A stretch of 64,000 nt of DNA, taken from the NCBI GenBank assembly GCA_024233785.1, contig JACKPD010000009.1, forward strand, positions 1 to 64,000. Direction: 5' to 3'. Positions 8,497 to 18,292 of this stretch are shown here, one piece after another. Position numbers and translations under genes: made by a program. The first letter of the stretch is position 1. The number at the start of each line of letters is the position of its first letter. This stretch comes from Spirochaetales bacterium (GTDB taxonomy: Bacteria > Spirochaetota > Spirochaetia > CADAEX01). The notes beneath the pieces are model-generated. The model did no database searches. It saw only the letters and a list, made by a program, of their open reading frames with translations, and was not told where the DNA came from.

Positions 8497-9090
8497 TCAA
8501 ATCCCGGAAAATGAATTGATGAAAGCTGTTATCCGCGTGTGGTCAGGCGGTTTTACCAGAATAAGATCTGCAGATCTTGCAAAGTCTTCCTGCCTGTTTA
8601 TGCTTTTAAGAAAAATGATTTTATAACTGCTGCCTGCCATATCAAGGTCTGCCATCATCTCTCTTACTACGGGCGGAGATATATCAGTCATGCTGTCTGA
8701 AATTATAATAAACTGGGGTTTTTCTTTTGCGATTATTACTCCGGCTTCAAAAGCTGAACTGGCGGTAAAAACAGAACACCAGGGACAGCTGCCGGTAATT
8801 TTTTCCCTGAAAAGTAAGGTTAAATCAGGATCTGACTCTAAAATACAGACTTTTTTTTCATTTTTTTTATCTTTTACATAGGGAAGGAGTACTTCAGGTA
8901 TCTTCATCCCCCTTCCCTGAAGGAATTCAATCATATTCTCCGAATAAACCCTGTATTGTCCCCCCGGAGTAGTAAAAGCCTTAAGATAACCGTTTTTTAT
9001 CCAGTTGATTGCTGTCTGATTGACAACCCCGCACATATTCGCAACTTCCAAAGCAGAAAATATTTTAACTTTATTTTCTCTCTTGCCCAT
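8497..9090 (-). CDS. excisionase/MerR-type HTH fused to a receiver domain
   Basis: Putative DNA-binding response regulator with reversed domain order. Residues 8-60 form a winged helix of the excisionase/MerR type (SALEVANMCGVVNQTAINWI, TPGGQYRVY). Residues 80-190 form a receiver-like fold (VCILESDPDL, phosphorylatable Asp132 in IIISDSM, Lys180 in LVKPP). The usual acidic pair before the pocket reads Glu85-Ser86, so metal binding and phosphorylation may be altered. No histidine kinase lies beside it. AGGAAGG precedes ATG 9090 at a good distance. It follows glgC on the same strand by 79 bases and precedes acyP by 12. Its target genes are not evident from sequence. Confidence 0.82.
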   Translation of the reverse strand: MGKRENKVKIFSALEVANMCGVVNQTAINWIKNGYLKAFTTPGGQYRVYSENMIEFLQGRGMKIPEVLLPYVKDKKNEKKVCILESDPDLTLLFREKITGSCPWCSVFTASSAFEAGVIIAKEKPQFIIISDSMTDISPPVVREMMADLDMAGSSYKIIFLKSINRQEDFARSADLILVKPPDHTRITAFINSFSGI

Positions 9091-9169
9091 AACAGCCTTC
9101 CTGAATAAAATTTACATATTAGAGATTTTATCATACAATATGTTTTTCAGGAAATCATTTTTTATAAAA

Positions 9170-10450
9170 TCAGATAGATGTACCGTCCTTAAGACACGCA
9201 TTTTTATTTATGATAATAAGGCCGTCCCTGATGTGATAATTGTCGTAGGTTCCATCCTTTCTCTCGATATTATCAATCCCTATCCGGCAGTTCCTTCCAA
9301 TTCTCACGTTTTTATCAACAATAGCGTTTCCAATAATTGACCCGGCCCCGATACCTATGTTCGGAATACCCTGGGAACGGTTCACCTTTCTCTGCTCATC
9401 AGTTTCATAAAAATCAGCACCCATACAATAAACATTTTCAAGGCTTGCTCCTGAATCGATAATTGTCCTTATCCCAATCAGGGAATTGCTGATAAAAGCA
9501 TCGGTAATTATTGAGCCTTCACCGGCAAGGGCATTCCTGAAAGTACAGGCATTGACTTTTGAAGGGGGAAGGTCGGTCCTTCTTCCGTAAATCGGCTTCA
9601 TCTCATCGTACAGGTTAAAATGAGGGGAAATTGATGCAAGATTAAGGTTTGCCTCATAAAAACTTCTTATGGTACCGATATCCTCCCAATAGCCCCCGTA
9701 AACATATCCTTTAACCTTATACTTGCTCAGCGCATCAGGTATAAGTTCTTTACCGAAATCTGAAAAATCAGAATCAAGTGATTTAAGAAGTGTTTTCGTA
9801 TTGAAAATATATATACCCATTGAGGCCAGATACTCTTTTCTCTCGCTTTTTTTACTGTCGACAATATATTTTTCCGGCATTTTATATTCTGAAATATCTT
9901 TTTCATCACCTGGTTTTTCAGTAAAGGTGTCAATAAAGCCTTTATCATCAAGCTTCAGGATCCCAAGGGCCCCGGCTGTCTCCCTGTTTACAGGTGTGGC
10001 TGCAATACTTACTTCAGCGCCTGATTCAACATGCTCCCTGAAGAATTTCTGAAGATTCATCCTGTAAAGCTGGTCGCCTGAAAGAATCATAAAGTATTCA
10101 GGATTTGAGACAAGAAAACTTGCAAGGTTTTTTCTTACAGCATCCGCTGTTCCAAGAAACCACCCGGTTTCAGACTTAAAAGACTGTTTTGCCGCCATTA
10201 TCCTGACAAAGCCCCTCGTGAATGTGTCAAACTGGTATGTAGATGATATATGATTATGAAGTGAATCCGAATTAAACTGGGTGACAATAAAAATTTCCTT
10301 TATGCCTGCATGGATACTGTTTGATATAGGGATATCAACAAGCCTGTATCTGCATCCGAATGGAACCGCCGGCTTGGCCCTGTCTTTTGTCAATGGATAA
10401 AGCCTCTCCCCTTTGCCTCCGCCGAGAATAACACACGCAATCCTGTCCAT
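9170..10450 (-). CDS. glgC: glucose-1-phosphate adenylyltransferase
   Basis: Makes ADP-glucose from ATP and glucose-1-phosphate, the committed step of glycogen synthesis. The nucleotidyltransferase N-domain starts with CVILGGGKGERLYPLTKDRA and has YRLVDIPISN and GTADAVRKN. The C-terminal left-handed beta-helix shows hexapeptide-like repeats (IGIGAGSIIGNAIVDKNVRI). I place the start at ATG 10450 because GGGGAGG lies six bases upstream; an in-frame TTG five codons earlier would begin before this ribosome site. It is the last gene of the glycogen operon. Confidence 0.96.
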   Translation of the reverse strand: MDRIACVILGGGKGERLYPLTKDRAKPAVPFGCRYRLVDIPISNSIHAGIKEIFIVTQFNSDSLHNHISSTYQFDTFTRGFVRIMAAKQSFKSETGWFLGTADAVRKNLASFLVSNPEYFMILSGDQLYRMNLQKFFREHVESGAEVSIAATPVNRETAGALGILKLDDKGFIDTFTEKPGDEKDISEYKMPEKYIVDSKKSERKEYLASMGIYIFNTKTLLKSLDSDFSDFGKELIPDALSKYKVKGYVYGGYWEDIGTIRSFYEANLNLASISPHFNLYDEMKPIYGRRTDLPPSKVNACTFRNALAGEGSIITDAFISNSLIGIRTIIDSGASLENVYCMGADFYETDEQRKVNRSQGIPNIGIGAGSIIGNAIVDKNVRIGRNCRIGIDNIERKDGTYDNYHIRDGLIIINKNACLKDGTSI

Positions 10451-10543
10451 CACATTCCTCCCCAAAGAATTTTTTATTCCATATACTTCAATTGTAGGTT
10501 TCCCTTAACGTATAAGTCAAACAGTTATTTCCTGTAATTCAGT

Positions 10544-12025
10544 TTATACAAGGTTTTCTCTCATTTTAAGCAGTTCAAGGTATAACGATTTGTATTTACC
10601 GGCAGATTTTCCCCAGGAAAAATCTTTTTTCATAGCCCTTATTTTCATTTTTTCAATATCGCTCTTTTTATTATACCAGGCTGATACTGCCCAGCCTACA
10701 GTGTTGTAAAGGGAAGAGGGATTTAAATCATAGAATACAAATCCTGTTCCCTCTCCTGTTTCTTCATTATAGTTTTCAACAGTATCGGCAAGACCGCCGG
10801 TGCTGCGCACAATCGGGAGGGTCCCGTATTTAAGGGAATAAAGCTGATTAAGCCCGCACGGTTCATAACGGCTTGGCATAAGAAAGAAATCGCATCCTGC
10901 CTCAACGAGATGGGCAAGGCGGTCATTATAGCCGATCCACACTTTAAGATTTTCAAGCCTCGAAGCGAGCCTGCCAAGTTCAACCTCACACCACCTGTCC
11001 CCGGAACCGACAATTACAAACTGGAGGTCAAAATCCCTGCAGATATGATAAAGGCTGCCGCTCCCCGGAAAGATGAGCTCGTTTATCCCTTTCTGCGAAA
11101 CCAGTCTCGTAACCATTCCGATGACCGGTTTTCCGGCTTCTTCATTTAGTCCAAGTTCCCTCTGAAGAGTTTTCTTCACTTTCTTTTTATTTGCCGGTTT
11201 TGCGGCCGAATAGTTGTCCGGGGAAATCATGGGATCTGTTGCAGGGTTCCAGTGGTCGTAATCCGCGCCGTTTAGAATCCCGTGAAGATCATCTTTCCTC
11301 AATCCAAGGAGCCCTTCGAGCCGGTGACCATGCTCAGGTGTTTTTATTTCCTCTGCATAGGTAGGAGAAACCGTAGTAAGTGAATCCGCGGTTACTATGC
11401 CTGTTTTTAGAAAATTAAGCGCTCCGTCAAATTCAAGTTCAGAAAGTTCCCAGGTTGAATGATATTTTTTTACAAATCCGGAATCCGACAGGGGAAAAAT
11501 CCCCTGATAACCGAGATTATGGATCGTCAGCATTGAAAAACTGCCTGAAAACTCTCCTGTATGCTCCTCCCTGCGGAGAAAATAAGGAACTAAAGCTGCT
11601 CCCCAGTCGTGGCAGTGAAAAACATCAGGAATCCATCCAGTCATCCTGCACAGATGAAAAACAGATCTGCAGAAAAATGAGTAGCGTCTTGAGTTGTCGG
11701 AAAAACCTTCATCCGGTGTATTTCCGTAGATTCCGCTTCTTCCGTAAAGTTCCTCATGATCGATAAAATAAACCGGAACGCCGGATGAAGGCAGTTCGCC
11801 TTTATAAACAGCGGCCCATTCATCCCCGTAAGGCATGGGAACATAAAGAGGGGAAGGATGTTTTTCAAGATTATTCCTGTCAACACAATAATAACGGGGC
11901 ATAACAATTCTTACATCTGTGTCCATGGATATAAGAGATGATGAAAGAGCGCTGACCATGTCGGCAAGGCCGCCTGTTTTAGCGAAGGGGGAAGTTTCTG
12001 TCGTTACCATCAATATCCGGACCAT
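10544..12025 (-). CDS. glgA: glycogen synthase (ADP-glucose type)
   Basis: GT5 glycosyltransferase that extends alpha-1,4-glucan from ADP-glucose. The N-terminus VTTETSPFAKTGGLADMVS holds the K-T-G-G-L ADP-glucose motif. The C-terminal Rossmann domain has PSRYEPCGLNQLYSLKYG, the retaining glycosyltransferase E-x7-E region, and STGGLADTV. Its 493 residues are normal for GlgA. AAGGAATAAT upstream of ATG 12025 overlaps the last codons of the preceding GH13 gene, whose stop lies six bases away, so translation is probably coupled. Confidence 0.96.
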   Translation of the reverse strand: MVRILMVTTETSPFAKTGGLADMVSALSSSLISMDTDVRIVMPRYYCVDRNNLEKHPSPLYVPMPYGDEWAAVYKGELPSSGVPVYFIDHEELYGRSGIYGNTPDEGFSDNSRRYSFFCRSVFHLCRMTGWIPDVFHCHDWGAALVPYFLRREEHTGEFSGSFSMLTIHNLGYQGIFPLSDSGFVKKYHSTWELSELEFDGALNFLKTGIVTADSLTTVSPTYAEEIKTPEHGHRLEGLLGLRKDDLHGILNGADYDHWNPATDPMISPDNYSAAKPANKKKVKKTLQRELGLNEEAGKPVIGMVTRLVSQKGINELIFPGSGSLYHICRDFDLQFVIVGSGDRWCEVELGRLASRLENLKVWIGYNDRLAHLVEAGCDFFLMPSRYEPCGLNQLYSLKYGTLPIVRSTGGLADTVENYNEETGEGTGFVFYDLNPSSLYNTVGWAVSAWYNKKSDIEKMKIRAMKKDFSWGKSAGKYKSLYLELLKMRENLV

Positions 12026-12031
12026 GGCTTA

Positions 12032-13708
12032 TTATTCCTTTATTCTGAATATTTTTGCTTCACACTGATCAAGGGAAATATCAAAAACCATGTCGGTAAT
12101 ATTCATCTCCCGCCCGTTAAGAACATTTACCAGTTTGAACCATCTGAAAGGAAGTCGGAAATCTTTCTGGTTCATAACTATTGTCGCCCCTTTGTAAATA
12201 TCAAGATTGACAAGAAGAAGCCAGGCGGATTTTCCGGCAATATCGCTTCTCACCACACCGATAATCGAGCTGTGGTTATTGTCGATAAAGTTAATATTCC
12301 CTATCTCCTGAAAAACAGATTCTTCCTCAAGAATATTATTGACTATTCTGAACATCTCACGGAAATCGTTATTTCCCGATTTTACAGCTTTATTATTTCT
12401 TCCTATGAAATGGATCTTCTTCTCTATGCCTGTTTCACTCCCCTGTACAATACCGGTCTGACCTGTTCCCATAAGGGCGTAAATCACATACCTTGCCATA
12501 GTTGAGCATACGCTGCCGTATTCCTCTGCCGGACTGCCTGTATCATGGGTTGTAAGGGGAAGAAAATACTTGAGCCCCCCTTGCGTATGTATATTTCTCA
12601 GATAGCGTCTTAAATCAGGGGCCGCCCTGTATTCCCAGGGATTGCCGAGAATAAGGTTAAGCTGCCAGTCCGGAACGTTTTTATAGAAATTCTCTTTGGA
12701 GGAAAAATACTCTCCAATCAGAATAAGATCAGGGTAATCAATTTTAAGCTTTCCTGTTATATATATCATGAACATAGAATTGGAGCTGTGCAGATTGTCA
12801 AATCTCAAACCCCCTCCGGTATAATCCGCGTAATTTCCCCAGAAATCGACATAATGGTACATATAATTCCATATTTCGTAGCTTATACCGGGATCATTGT
12901 GGGCATAATTAACAAGAACAAGATCCTCCCATTTTATCCAGGAGTTGTTATGGGTGCATCCTGCCCTTTTAAGTCCGTCTTTTTCATTGCTGTCTTTAAC
13001 AATCCAGTCACTGCAGTCATTTGCAAGATTGCTCTCATTGCTGATGTGATTGACAACAATATCGAGAAACAGTTTTATACCCAGTTTTTTTGCCTCTTCA
13101 ACAAACCCTTCAAACTGTGTTATTCCGTCGTTATTGTCATCCGGGTCCAGGAAAGATGGGTCAAGTTCAAAAAGATTTACAGCTGAATAAGGGCTTTCCG
13201 AACTGCCCATCCTGGTTACAGGTAGAAGATGTACAGCGTTAAAACCGCTTTCGCGAATACCGGGAAGCATTTTTTTCCAGTCTGATATAGTACCGGAGAC
13301 GGTAGGAATAAGGGTATAGATCCGCAGGCTTTTCATAGTTGGAGGATCGACAAGAACTTTTCTTACAGGCCCTGCATCCCAGAACCAGGTTTTTCCGTTA
13401 TCAAATGAATATTTTATTTTGAATTCAAAGAGGCCGCATTTACTGAATTTATAGTCAAGCTTGAACCTTCCCGGAGAAAGCTCATCCATAGGATAATTTT
13501 TCCACTTTACTTTCTGCTGTTCATCAGGAAAATCTGCAAAAATATCAACAATAATTTTTTTCTTTACATTTGTAACCTCTATTTCAAGGTAAATCCCGGT
13601 ATCTCTTATCGTCCTTATAATTTTTTCGTCCTGATAAGGGTGGGCAAATATAATTTCACCTGCCCTGCCGTAGGCAGATTTAAGGACAGGTATAGGCCTT
13701 CTTTCCAA
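12032..13708 (-). CDS. GH13 alpha-glucan enzyme resembling the AGL glucanotransferase domain
   Basis: GH13 enzyme, 558 residues. Residues 1-120 are a beta-sandwich N-domain and 125-440 the (beta/alpha)8 barrel. The four conserved regions are visible: DIVVNH (216-221), LRFDNLH with nucleophile Asp304, IGEYF with acid/base Glu333, and TTHDTGS with Asp389. HLLPVTRMGSSESPYSAVN, the DN-x-HS pattern after the nucleophile and the N-terminal domain resemble the 4-alpha-glucanotransferase half of eukaryotic debranching enzyme (AGL) more than ordinary alpha-amylase. The matching alpha-1,6-glucosidase half is encoded two genes upstream. There is no signal peptide, so it acts on cytoplasmic glycogen. The assignment to an AGL-like function is inference; a maltodextrin amylase is the alternative. 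Confidence 0.82.
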   Translation of the reverse strand: MERRPIPVLKSAYGRAGEIIFAHPYQDEKIIRTIRDTGIYLEIEVTNVKKKIIVDIFADFPDEQQKVKWKNYPMDELSPGRFKLDYKFSKCGLFEFKIKYSFDNGKTWFWDAGPVRKVLVDPPTMKSLRIYTLIPTVSGTISDWKKMLPGIRESGFNAVHLLPVTRMGSSESPYSAVNLFELDPSFLDPDDNNDGITQFEGFVEEAKKLGIKLFLDIVVNHISNESNLANDCSDWIVKDSNEKDGLKRAGCTHNNSWIKWEDLVLVNYAHNDPGISYEIWNYMYHYVDFWGNYADYTGGGLRFDNLHSSNSMFMIYITGKLKIDYPDLILIGEYFSSKENFYKNVPDWQLNLILGNPWEYRAAPDLRRYLRNIHTQGGLKYFLPLTTHDTGSPAEEYGSVCSTMARYVIYALMGTGQTGIVQGSETGIEKKIHFIGRNNKAVKSGNNDFREMFRIVNNILEEESVFQEIGNINFIDNNHSSIIGVVRSDIAGKSAWLLLVNLDIYKGATIVMNQKDFRLPFRWFKLVNVLNGREMNITDMVFDISLDQCEAKIFRIKE

Positions 13709-13723
13709 AAGATTCCTCCTGAT

Positions 13724-16171
13724 TTAACCTGAAATTACAGGTTTAATTTTCCATATTTTTTCAGAATATTCCCTGATAGACCTGTCACTTGAAAATTTAC
13801 CAGCAGCAGAAATATTCAGGATTGCCTTTTCATTCCACCTGCCGCTGTCAGTGTAAAGGTTCCAGGCTGAGTTATGCGCCTCAACATATGACGGCAGATC
13901 AACAAAATGCATGTATGTATCATACTTTAAAAGCATATCCTGGATCGGGCTGAATACTCCCGGTTCATTAAGGTCAAAATGTCCGTAAAAAATCAGGTCG
14001 GCTGCCTGTTTTATTTCCGGGTCTTTCATGTACCATTCCGTCGGGTTATATCCGTTTCTAAGTTCAGCAATTTCGTCAGCGTTTTTTCCGAAAATAAAAA
14101 TATTGTCTTTCCCCGCTTCCTGCGCTATTTCAACATTGGCTCCGTCATAGGTGCCTATTGTAAGCGCCCCGTTAAGCATGAATTTCATGTTGCTGGTGCC
14201 TGAGGCCTCTGTGCCCGCGGTTGATATCTGTTCAGAAATATCGGCGGCCGGTATTATTTTTTCAGCAAGTGAAACACCGTAATCCCACAGAAAATAGAGT
14301 TTTATCATACTGTTTGTGTCTGTGTCCCTGTTGATAATAGTTGAAACATTACAAATAAGCTTAATAATCAGTTTTGCCATCCCGTATCCGGGGGCAGCTT
14401 TTCCGCCAAGCAGGAATGTATGGGGATATATTTTTTTCCCTTTTTTTACCTGTCCGTAAAGGTATACTATATGAAGAACATTCATAAGCTGTCTTTTATA
14501 CTCATGTATGCGCTTAACCTGAATATCAAAAATTGAGTCGGGATTAAGATCAATTCCATAGGAGGTTATGCACTGTTTTCTCAGCTGGTGTTTTGCTTCT
14601 CTTTTCGCTTTTTTAAATTTTTCCTGAAATGCGGAATCAGAAGCGAGAGGTACAAGCTGTTTAAGGTGAGTCAGCTCTGTAATCCAGCCGTCTCCAATAG
14701 ATTCTGTTATCAGATTTGCGAGTGACGGGTTCGCTTTCAGGAGCCATCTCCGCTGAGTTATACCGTTTGTAATATTTATAAACCGGTCCGGATACATTTC
14801 ATAAAAATCCTTAAAAAGCCTCTCTTTCAGCAGTCTTGTGTGAAGTTCTGCCACCCCGTTAACAGTATTTGAACCGACAACGGATAAATTCGCCATCCTT
14901 ACATGCTTTGTGCTGTTTTCTCCAATTATGCTCATACTGGCGAGTTTTCCCATATCATAGGGAAAGGCAGTTGAAACCTTCTGCAGGAATTTCTGGTTTA
15001 TCTGATATATAATCTCAAGATGCCGGGGAAGATATTTCTCAAACATCCCGACAGGCCAGACCTCAAGCGCTTCAGGCATCAGTGTATGATTTGTAAAACC
15101 GAATATCTTAAAGCATACATTCCAGGCTACATCCCAGGGAAGCCGCTCTTCATCAACCAGTTTCCGCATAAGCTCAGGAACAGCAAGGGCAGGATGTGTA
15201 TCATTGAGCTGGATTGCGGTTTTGTCTGAAAGGTCTGTATACGGAAGTCCCAGAGCCCTGAAACGCCTTAAAATATCCTGGATAGAACATGAAACAAAGA
15301 AATATTCCTGCTTGAATCTCAGTTCTTTACCTTCATTAAAACTGTCGTTAGGGTAAAGCACCTTTGTAAGGCTCTCCGCTCTTGCCTGCCTGTCAACAGA
15401 ATAATAATAGTCGCCCTGGTTGAATTTTGTATAATTGAATTTTTCCAGGCTTGTAGCCCGCCACAGCCTCAGAATATTAATAGTTCTGCCGCCGTATCCT
15501 ACAACCGGCATGTCATATGGAATACCGATTATATCATCTGTATCAACCCAGCTGACCAAATTATTCTCATCCTTTTCAAGGCGTCCCCCGAACTGCACGA
15601 TACAAGGGATATCCGGTCTTTTGATTTCCCAGGGATTGCCGTATTTCAGCCAGTCATCAGGTTTTTCAACCTGGTACCCGCTTGCAATTTCCTGCCTGAA
15701 TATCCCGAACTCATAGCGGAGGCCGTAGCCTATTGCCGGATAATCCATTGTTGCGAGCGAATCAAGGTAACAGGCTGCCAGCCTTCCAAGTCCGCCGTTT
15801 CCAAGTCCCTGGTCATGTTCAAGCTCCCGGATCTCCTGGAGGGGCACGCCAAGAGTTTTCATGGCTTCTTTCAGCTGATCCTGAATACCCAGATTTATAA
15901 TATTGTTTCCTATCGCCCTTCCCATAAGGTATTCGATAGAAAAATAGTAAAGCTTTCTGCCAATATCCTTTTCGTGGACTTTTTTTGTCTTAACCCACCT
16001 TTCAATAAGCCTGTCCCTGATTGTATAAACCAGGGCGTAATACCTGTCATATTTTGATTTTGACTTCGGATCTATGGCGAGACTGTATTTAAGATGCTCT
16101 TCAAACCCTGATGCTATTGATTCAGCATCCGTACCCTGTCTTGATTTGAACACATTATTACCGTTTAACAT
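13724..16171 (-). CDS. glgP: glycogen/alpha-glucan phosphorylase
   Basis: GT35 PLP-dependent phosphorylase releasing glucose-1-phosphate from glycogen. The 815-residue length is standard. The PLP site lies in SGTSNMKFMLNGALTIGTYD, with the Schiff-base lysine in NMK. IKRIHEYKRQLMN-type sequence and the N-terminal FSIEYLMGRAIGNNIINLG are hallmarks of the family. GGGGGG lies seven bases before ATG 16171. It sits 33 bases after the debranching-enzyme gene and 15 bases before the GH13 gene, both partners for complete glycogen breakdown. Confidence 0.97.
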   Translation of the reverse strand: MLNGNNVFKSRQGTDAESIASGFEEHLKYSLAIDPKSKSKYDRYYALVYTIRDRLIERWVKTKKVHEKDIGRKLYYFSIEYLMGRAIGNNIINLGIQDQLKEAMKTLGVPLQEIRELEHDQGLGNGGLGRLAACYLDSLATMDYPAIGYGLRYEFGIFRQEIASGYQVEKPDDWLKYGNPWEIKRPDIPCIVQFGGRLEKDENNLVSWVDTDDIIGIPYDMPVVGYGGRTINILRLWRATSLEKFNYTKFNQGDYYYSVDRQARAESLTKVLYPNDSFNEGKELRFKQEYFFVSCSIQDILRRFRALGLPYTDLSDKTAIQLNDTHPALAVPELMRKLVDEERLPWDVAWNVCFKIFGFTNHTLMPEALEVWPVGMFEKYLPRHLEIIYQINQKFLQKVSTAFPYDMGKLASMSIIGENSTKHVRMANLSVVGSNTVNGVAELHTRLLKERLFKDFYEMYPDRFINITNGITQRRWLLKANPSLANLITESIGDGWITELTHLKQLVPLASDSAFQEKFKKAKREAKHQLRKQCITSYGIDLNPDSIFDIQVKRIHEYKRQLMNVLHIVYLYGQVKKGKKIYPHTFLLGGKAAPGYGMAKLIIKLICNVSTIINRDTDTNSMIKLYFLWDYGVSLAEKIIPAADISEQISTAGTEASGTSNMKFMLNGALTIGTYDGANVEIAQEAGKDNIFIFGKNADEIAELRNGYNPTEWYMKDPEIKQAADLIFYGHFDLNEPGVFSPIQDMLLKYDTYMHFVDLPSYVEAHNSAWNLYTDSGRWNEKAILNISAAGKFSSDRSIREYSEKIWKIKPVISG

Positions 16172-16204
16172 TACAAAACCCCCCGGTTTTTATAAAAAAC
16201 TTAA

Positions 16205-18202
16205 TCAGAAATTATTCTTTATATCCCTGATCCGCTCAAGAGCCCTGATTATTTCACCGGAACTCCAGGCCTGAGCATAAGCGCCTTTTCCCTCATACGG
16301 GCTTTCCCCGTCAAAAACTTCCGATATAAATCCGATACCTTCGGCATTTATATGAAAATCAAGGAAATTTAAAAGATGCTTTTCAATCTCTGCCGCTTTT
16401 GCTTTTTTGTCATCTGCGGCATAAAGCGCCGCATCAGTATAAATTCCAAACAGCCACGGCCAAACAGTCCCCTGATGATAAACACCGTCCCGCTCGTCTC
16501 CATTACCCTGATATACTTTACTGAAAAAAGAGTCAACAGGGGAAAGGGTCCGCAGTCCGCACCGTGTAAGCAGTTCTTTTTCCGTAATCTCAACAAGCTT
16601 TTTTCCCTTCTCCCTGTCCAAAAGCGGGTAAGGGACCGCAAGGGCATACAGCATATTGGGTCTTACAGACTTATCCTGAAAGCCGTCCCTGCTGACAACA
16701 TCTGCAAGATAGCCCCCTTCAGGGACCCAGTAGCTTTCAGTAAAATTCTGTTCAATTTTATCTGCAGCTTCGGAAGCTCCGGATAGAACTTTCTTTGTAA
16801 AAGCTCCGCAAAGTTCAGCATAAAACCTGAGTGCGTTATAGAACAGAGCAGTTATCTCGACAGGACTGCCTCCTCTTGGAGTAACCGGTATGCCCCGGCT
16901 TTTTGCGTCCATCCATGTAAGCTGTGTACTGTCATCTCCTGCTTCTGGAAATCCTCTGCTGTTTATAACCAGCCCGGGAACTTTGCCGTCAAGATATGCA
17001 GTTATTATTTTTTCAACAGCAGGAAAAATACTTTTCCTGAACTCTTTTTTCAGCTTACCGCAGGCATAAAGACACTGGGCTGCCCAGATATATAAAAGAC
17101 CCGCGTCTATTGAATTATATGATTCAAAACCCTGGGTTCCGCTCAATGTATTGGGAATAAGCCCGTCTTTAATAAATGAAGAATATGATTGAAGGATATC
17201 AAGCCCTGCGTGAGGATTGCCGCAGTTTATCGTAAGACCGGGCAGGGCTATCATTGTGTCCCGTCCCCATTCTCCGAACCAGGGATAGCCTGCAATGATT
17301 GAAAGCCCGCTTCTGTTTTTTACCAGGAAATGCCTGCTTCCCTGTTTCAGCGTTTTTACAGTATCATATTCACCTTTAAACTGTCTTTTTACTGCTTCCC
17401 TCCTGTCTTTTTCCTTTTTAAAGACCTCAGTAAGATAATTTTTTCCTGAACCTGGTATATCACTGCAGGCTGCCCTTAAAATAATTTTTTCGCCTGCTTT
17501 TGCATTAAAAGAAAAAGTCCCGGGCATATAGCAGTCTTCACGGAAATCAAATCCTCTTTCCATTTCACGGAAATATTCCCTGTTTTTAAGCCAGGTCCCG
17601 TTTCCGGAAAAATCAGCTTTCCCGCTGAATGTAAAGTAAAGAGGAGGCATCCTGTCATAGAAAGAGATCCTGGTGCTGTGATCTGTTTCCGCAACAGAAG
17701 GAGAGAGATAATTGTTTTCGCGCGTAAGTTCATTTGAATTTCTGTACGCGGCAACCGGTGAAATGGAAACAGCAGCAGAGGAATCTCCGGCATTTTTACT
17801 GTCCATCCTGAACGACAGATATACAGCGGAATCTTCCGCCATAAATATTTCGATTGTAATTGTTAATAACCCGATTCTGAAAACCCATTCAGGGAAGATC
17901 GAATTGTCAAATTTTTCAAGATATACATAACCTGCCGGATCCAGCACACCGGGATACTGGGTTGTTTCAAGCCGGTATCTCCTGCCGTCAGAATCTGTAA
18001 CAGAAATTTCATATCCTGAAAGCAGAACATATCTCCCTTCAAATCCTTCAAGAGGGGTAACAATAAGGCCATGGTATCTTCTTGTGCTGCACATAGGGAC
18101 AGACATGCTGCAGAACCCGCCTTTCCCGTCTGTTTCAAGCCATTCCCTGTCAAGCCATGGGCAGGGCTGATTTGTTACGCCTGCTTTCTTAATTAATTTC
18201 AT
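16205..18202 (-). CDS. amylo-alpha-1,6-glucosidase (GH133 glycogen debranching enzyme)
   Basis: Hydrolyses alpha-1,6 branch stubs. The N-terminal GDE_N domain has WLETDGKGGFCS (21-32) and TRRYHGLIV. The catalytic (alpha/alpha)6 domain has AGYPWFGEWGRDTMIALPGL, TWMDA and GGSPVEITALFYNAL, and ends with YAQAWSSGEIIR. I start it at ATG 18202, because CAGGAGG lies eight bases upstream. An in-frame start at 18301 would add 33 residues unlike the family. It corresponds to the C-terminal half of eukaryotic AGL; the separate GH13 gene at 12032-13708 may supply the transferase half. Two stem-loops separate it from glgB. Confidence 0.93.
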   Translation of the reverse strand: MKLIKKAGVTNQPCPWLDREWLETDGKGGFCSMSVPMCSTRRYHGLIVTPLEGFEGRYVLLSGYEISVTDSDGRRYRLETTQYPGVLDPAGYVYLEKFDNSIFPEWVFRIGLLTITIEIFMAEDSAVYLSFRMDSKNAGDSSAAVSISPVAAYRNSNELTRENNYLSPSVAETDHSTRISFYDRMPPLYFTFSGKADFSGNGTWLKNREYFREMERGFDFREDCYMPGTFSFNAKAGEKIILRAACSDIPGSGKNYLTEVFKKEKDRREAVKRQFKGEYDTVKTLKQGSRHFLVKNRSGLSIIAGYPWFGEWGRDTMIALPGLTINCGNPHAGLDILQSYSSFIKDGLIPNTLSGTQGFESYNSIDAGLLYIWAAQCLYACGKLKKEFRKSIFPAVEKIITAYLDGKVPGLVINSRGFPEAGDDSTQLTWMDAKSRGIPVTPRGGSPVEITALFYNALRFYAELCGAFTKKVLSGASEAADKIEQNFTESYWVPEGGYLADVVSRDGFQDKSVRPNMLYALAVPYPLLDREKGKKLVEITEKELLTRCGLRTLSPVDSFFSKVYQGNGDERDGVYHQGTVWPWLFGIYTDAALYAADDKKAKAAEIEKHLLNFLDFHINAEGIGFISEVFDGESPYEGKGAYAQAWSSGEIIRALERIRDIKNNF

Positions 18203-18267
18203 ATCTAAATCCTCCTGCCGGTACTCTGATAAACCGGGGCAATCCTCTAAAACAAAGCTAAATAAAG

Positions 18268-18283
18268 CAGTATAAAAATACTG
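18268..18283. repeat. intergenic stem-loop between glgB and the GH133 gene
   Basis: CAGTAT-AAAA-ATACTG is a perfect six-base-pair hairpin. It is followed on the upstream side by a stronger hairpin at 18293-18314. With it, it forms a tandem structure in the longest gap of the glycogen operon. Confidence 0.5.
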
Positions 18284-18292
18284 ATCATTCTT

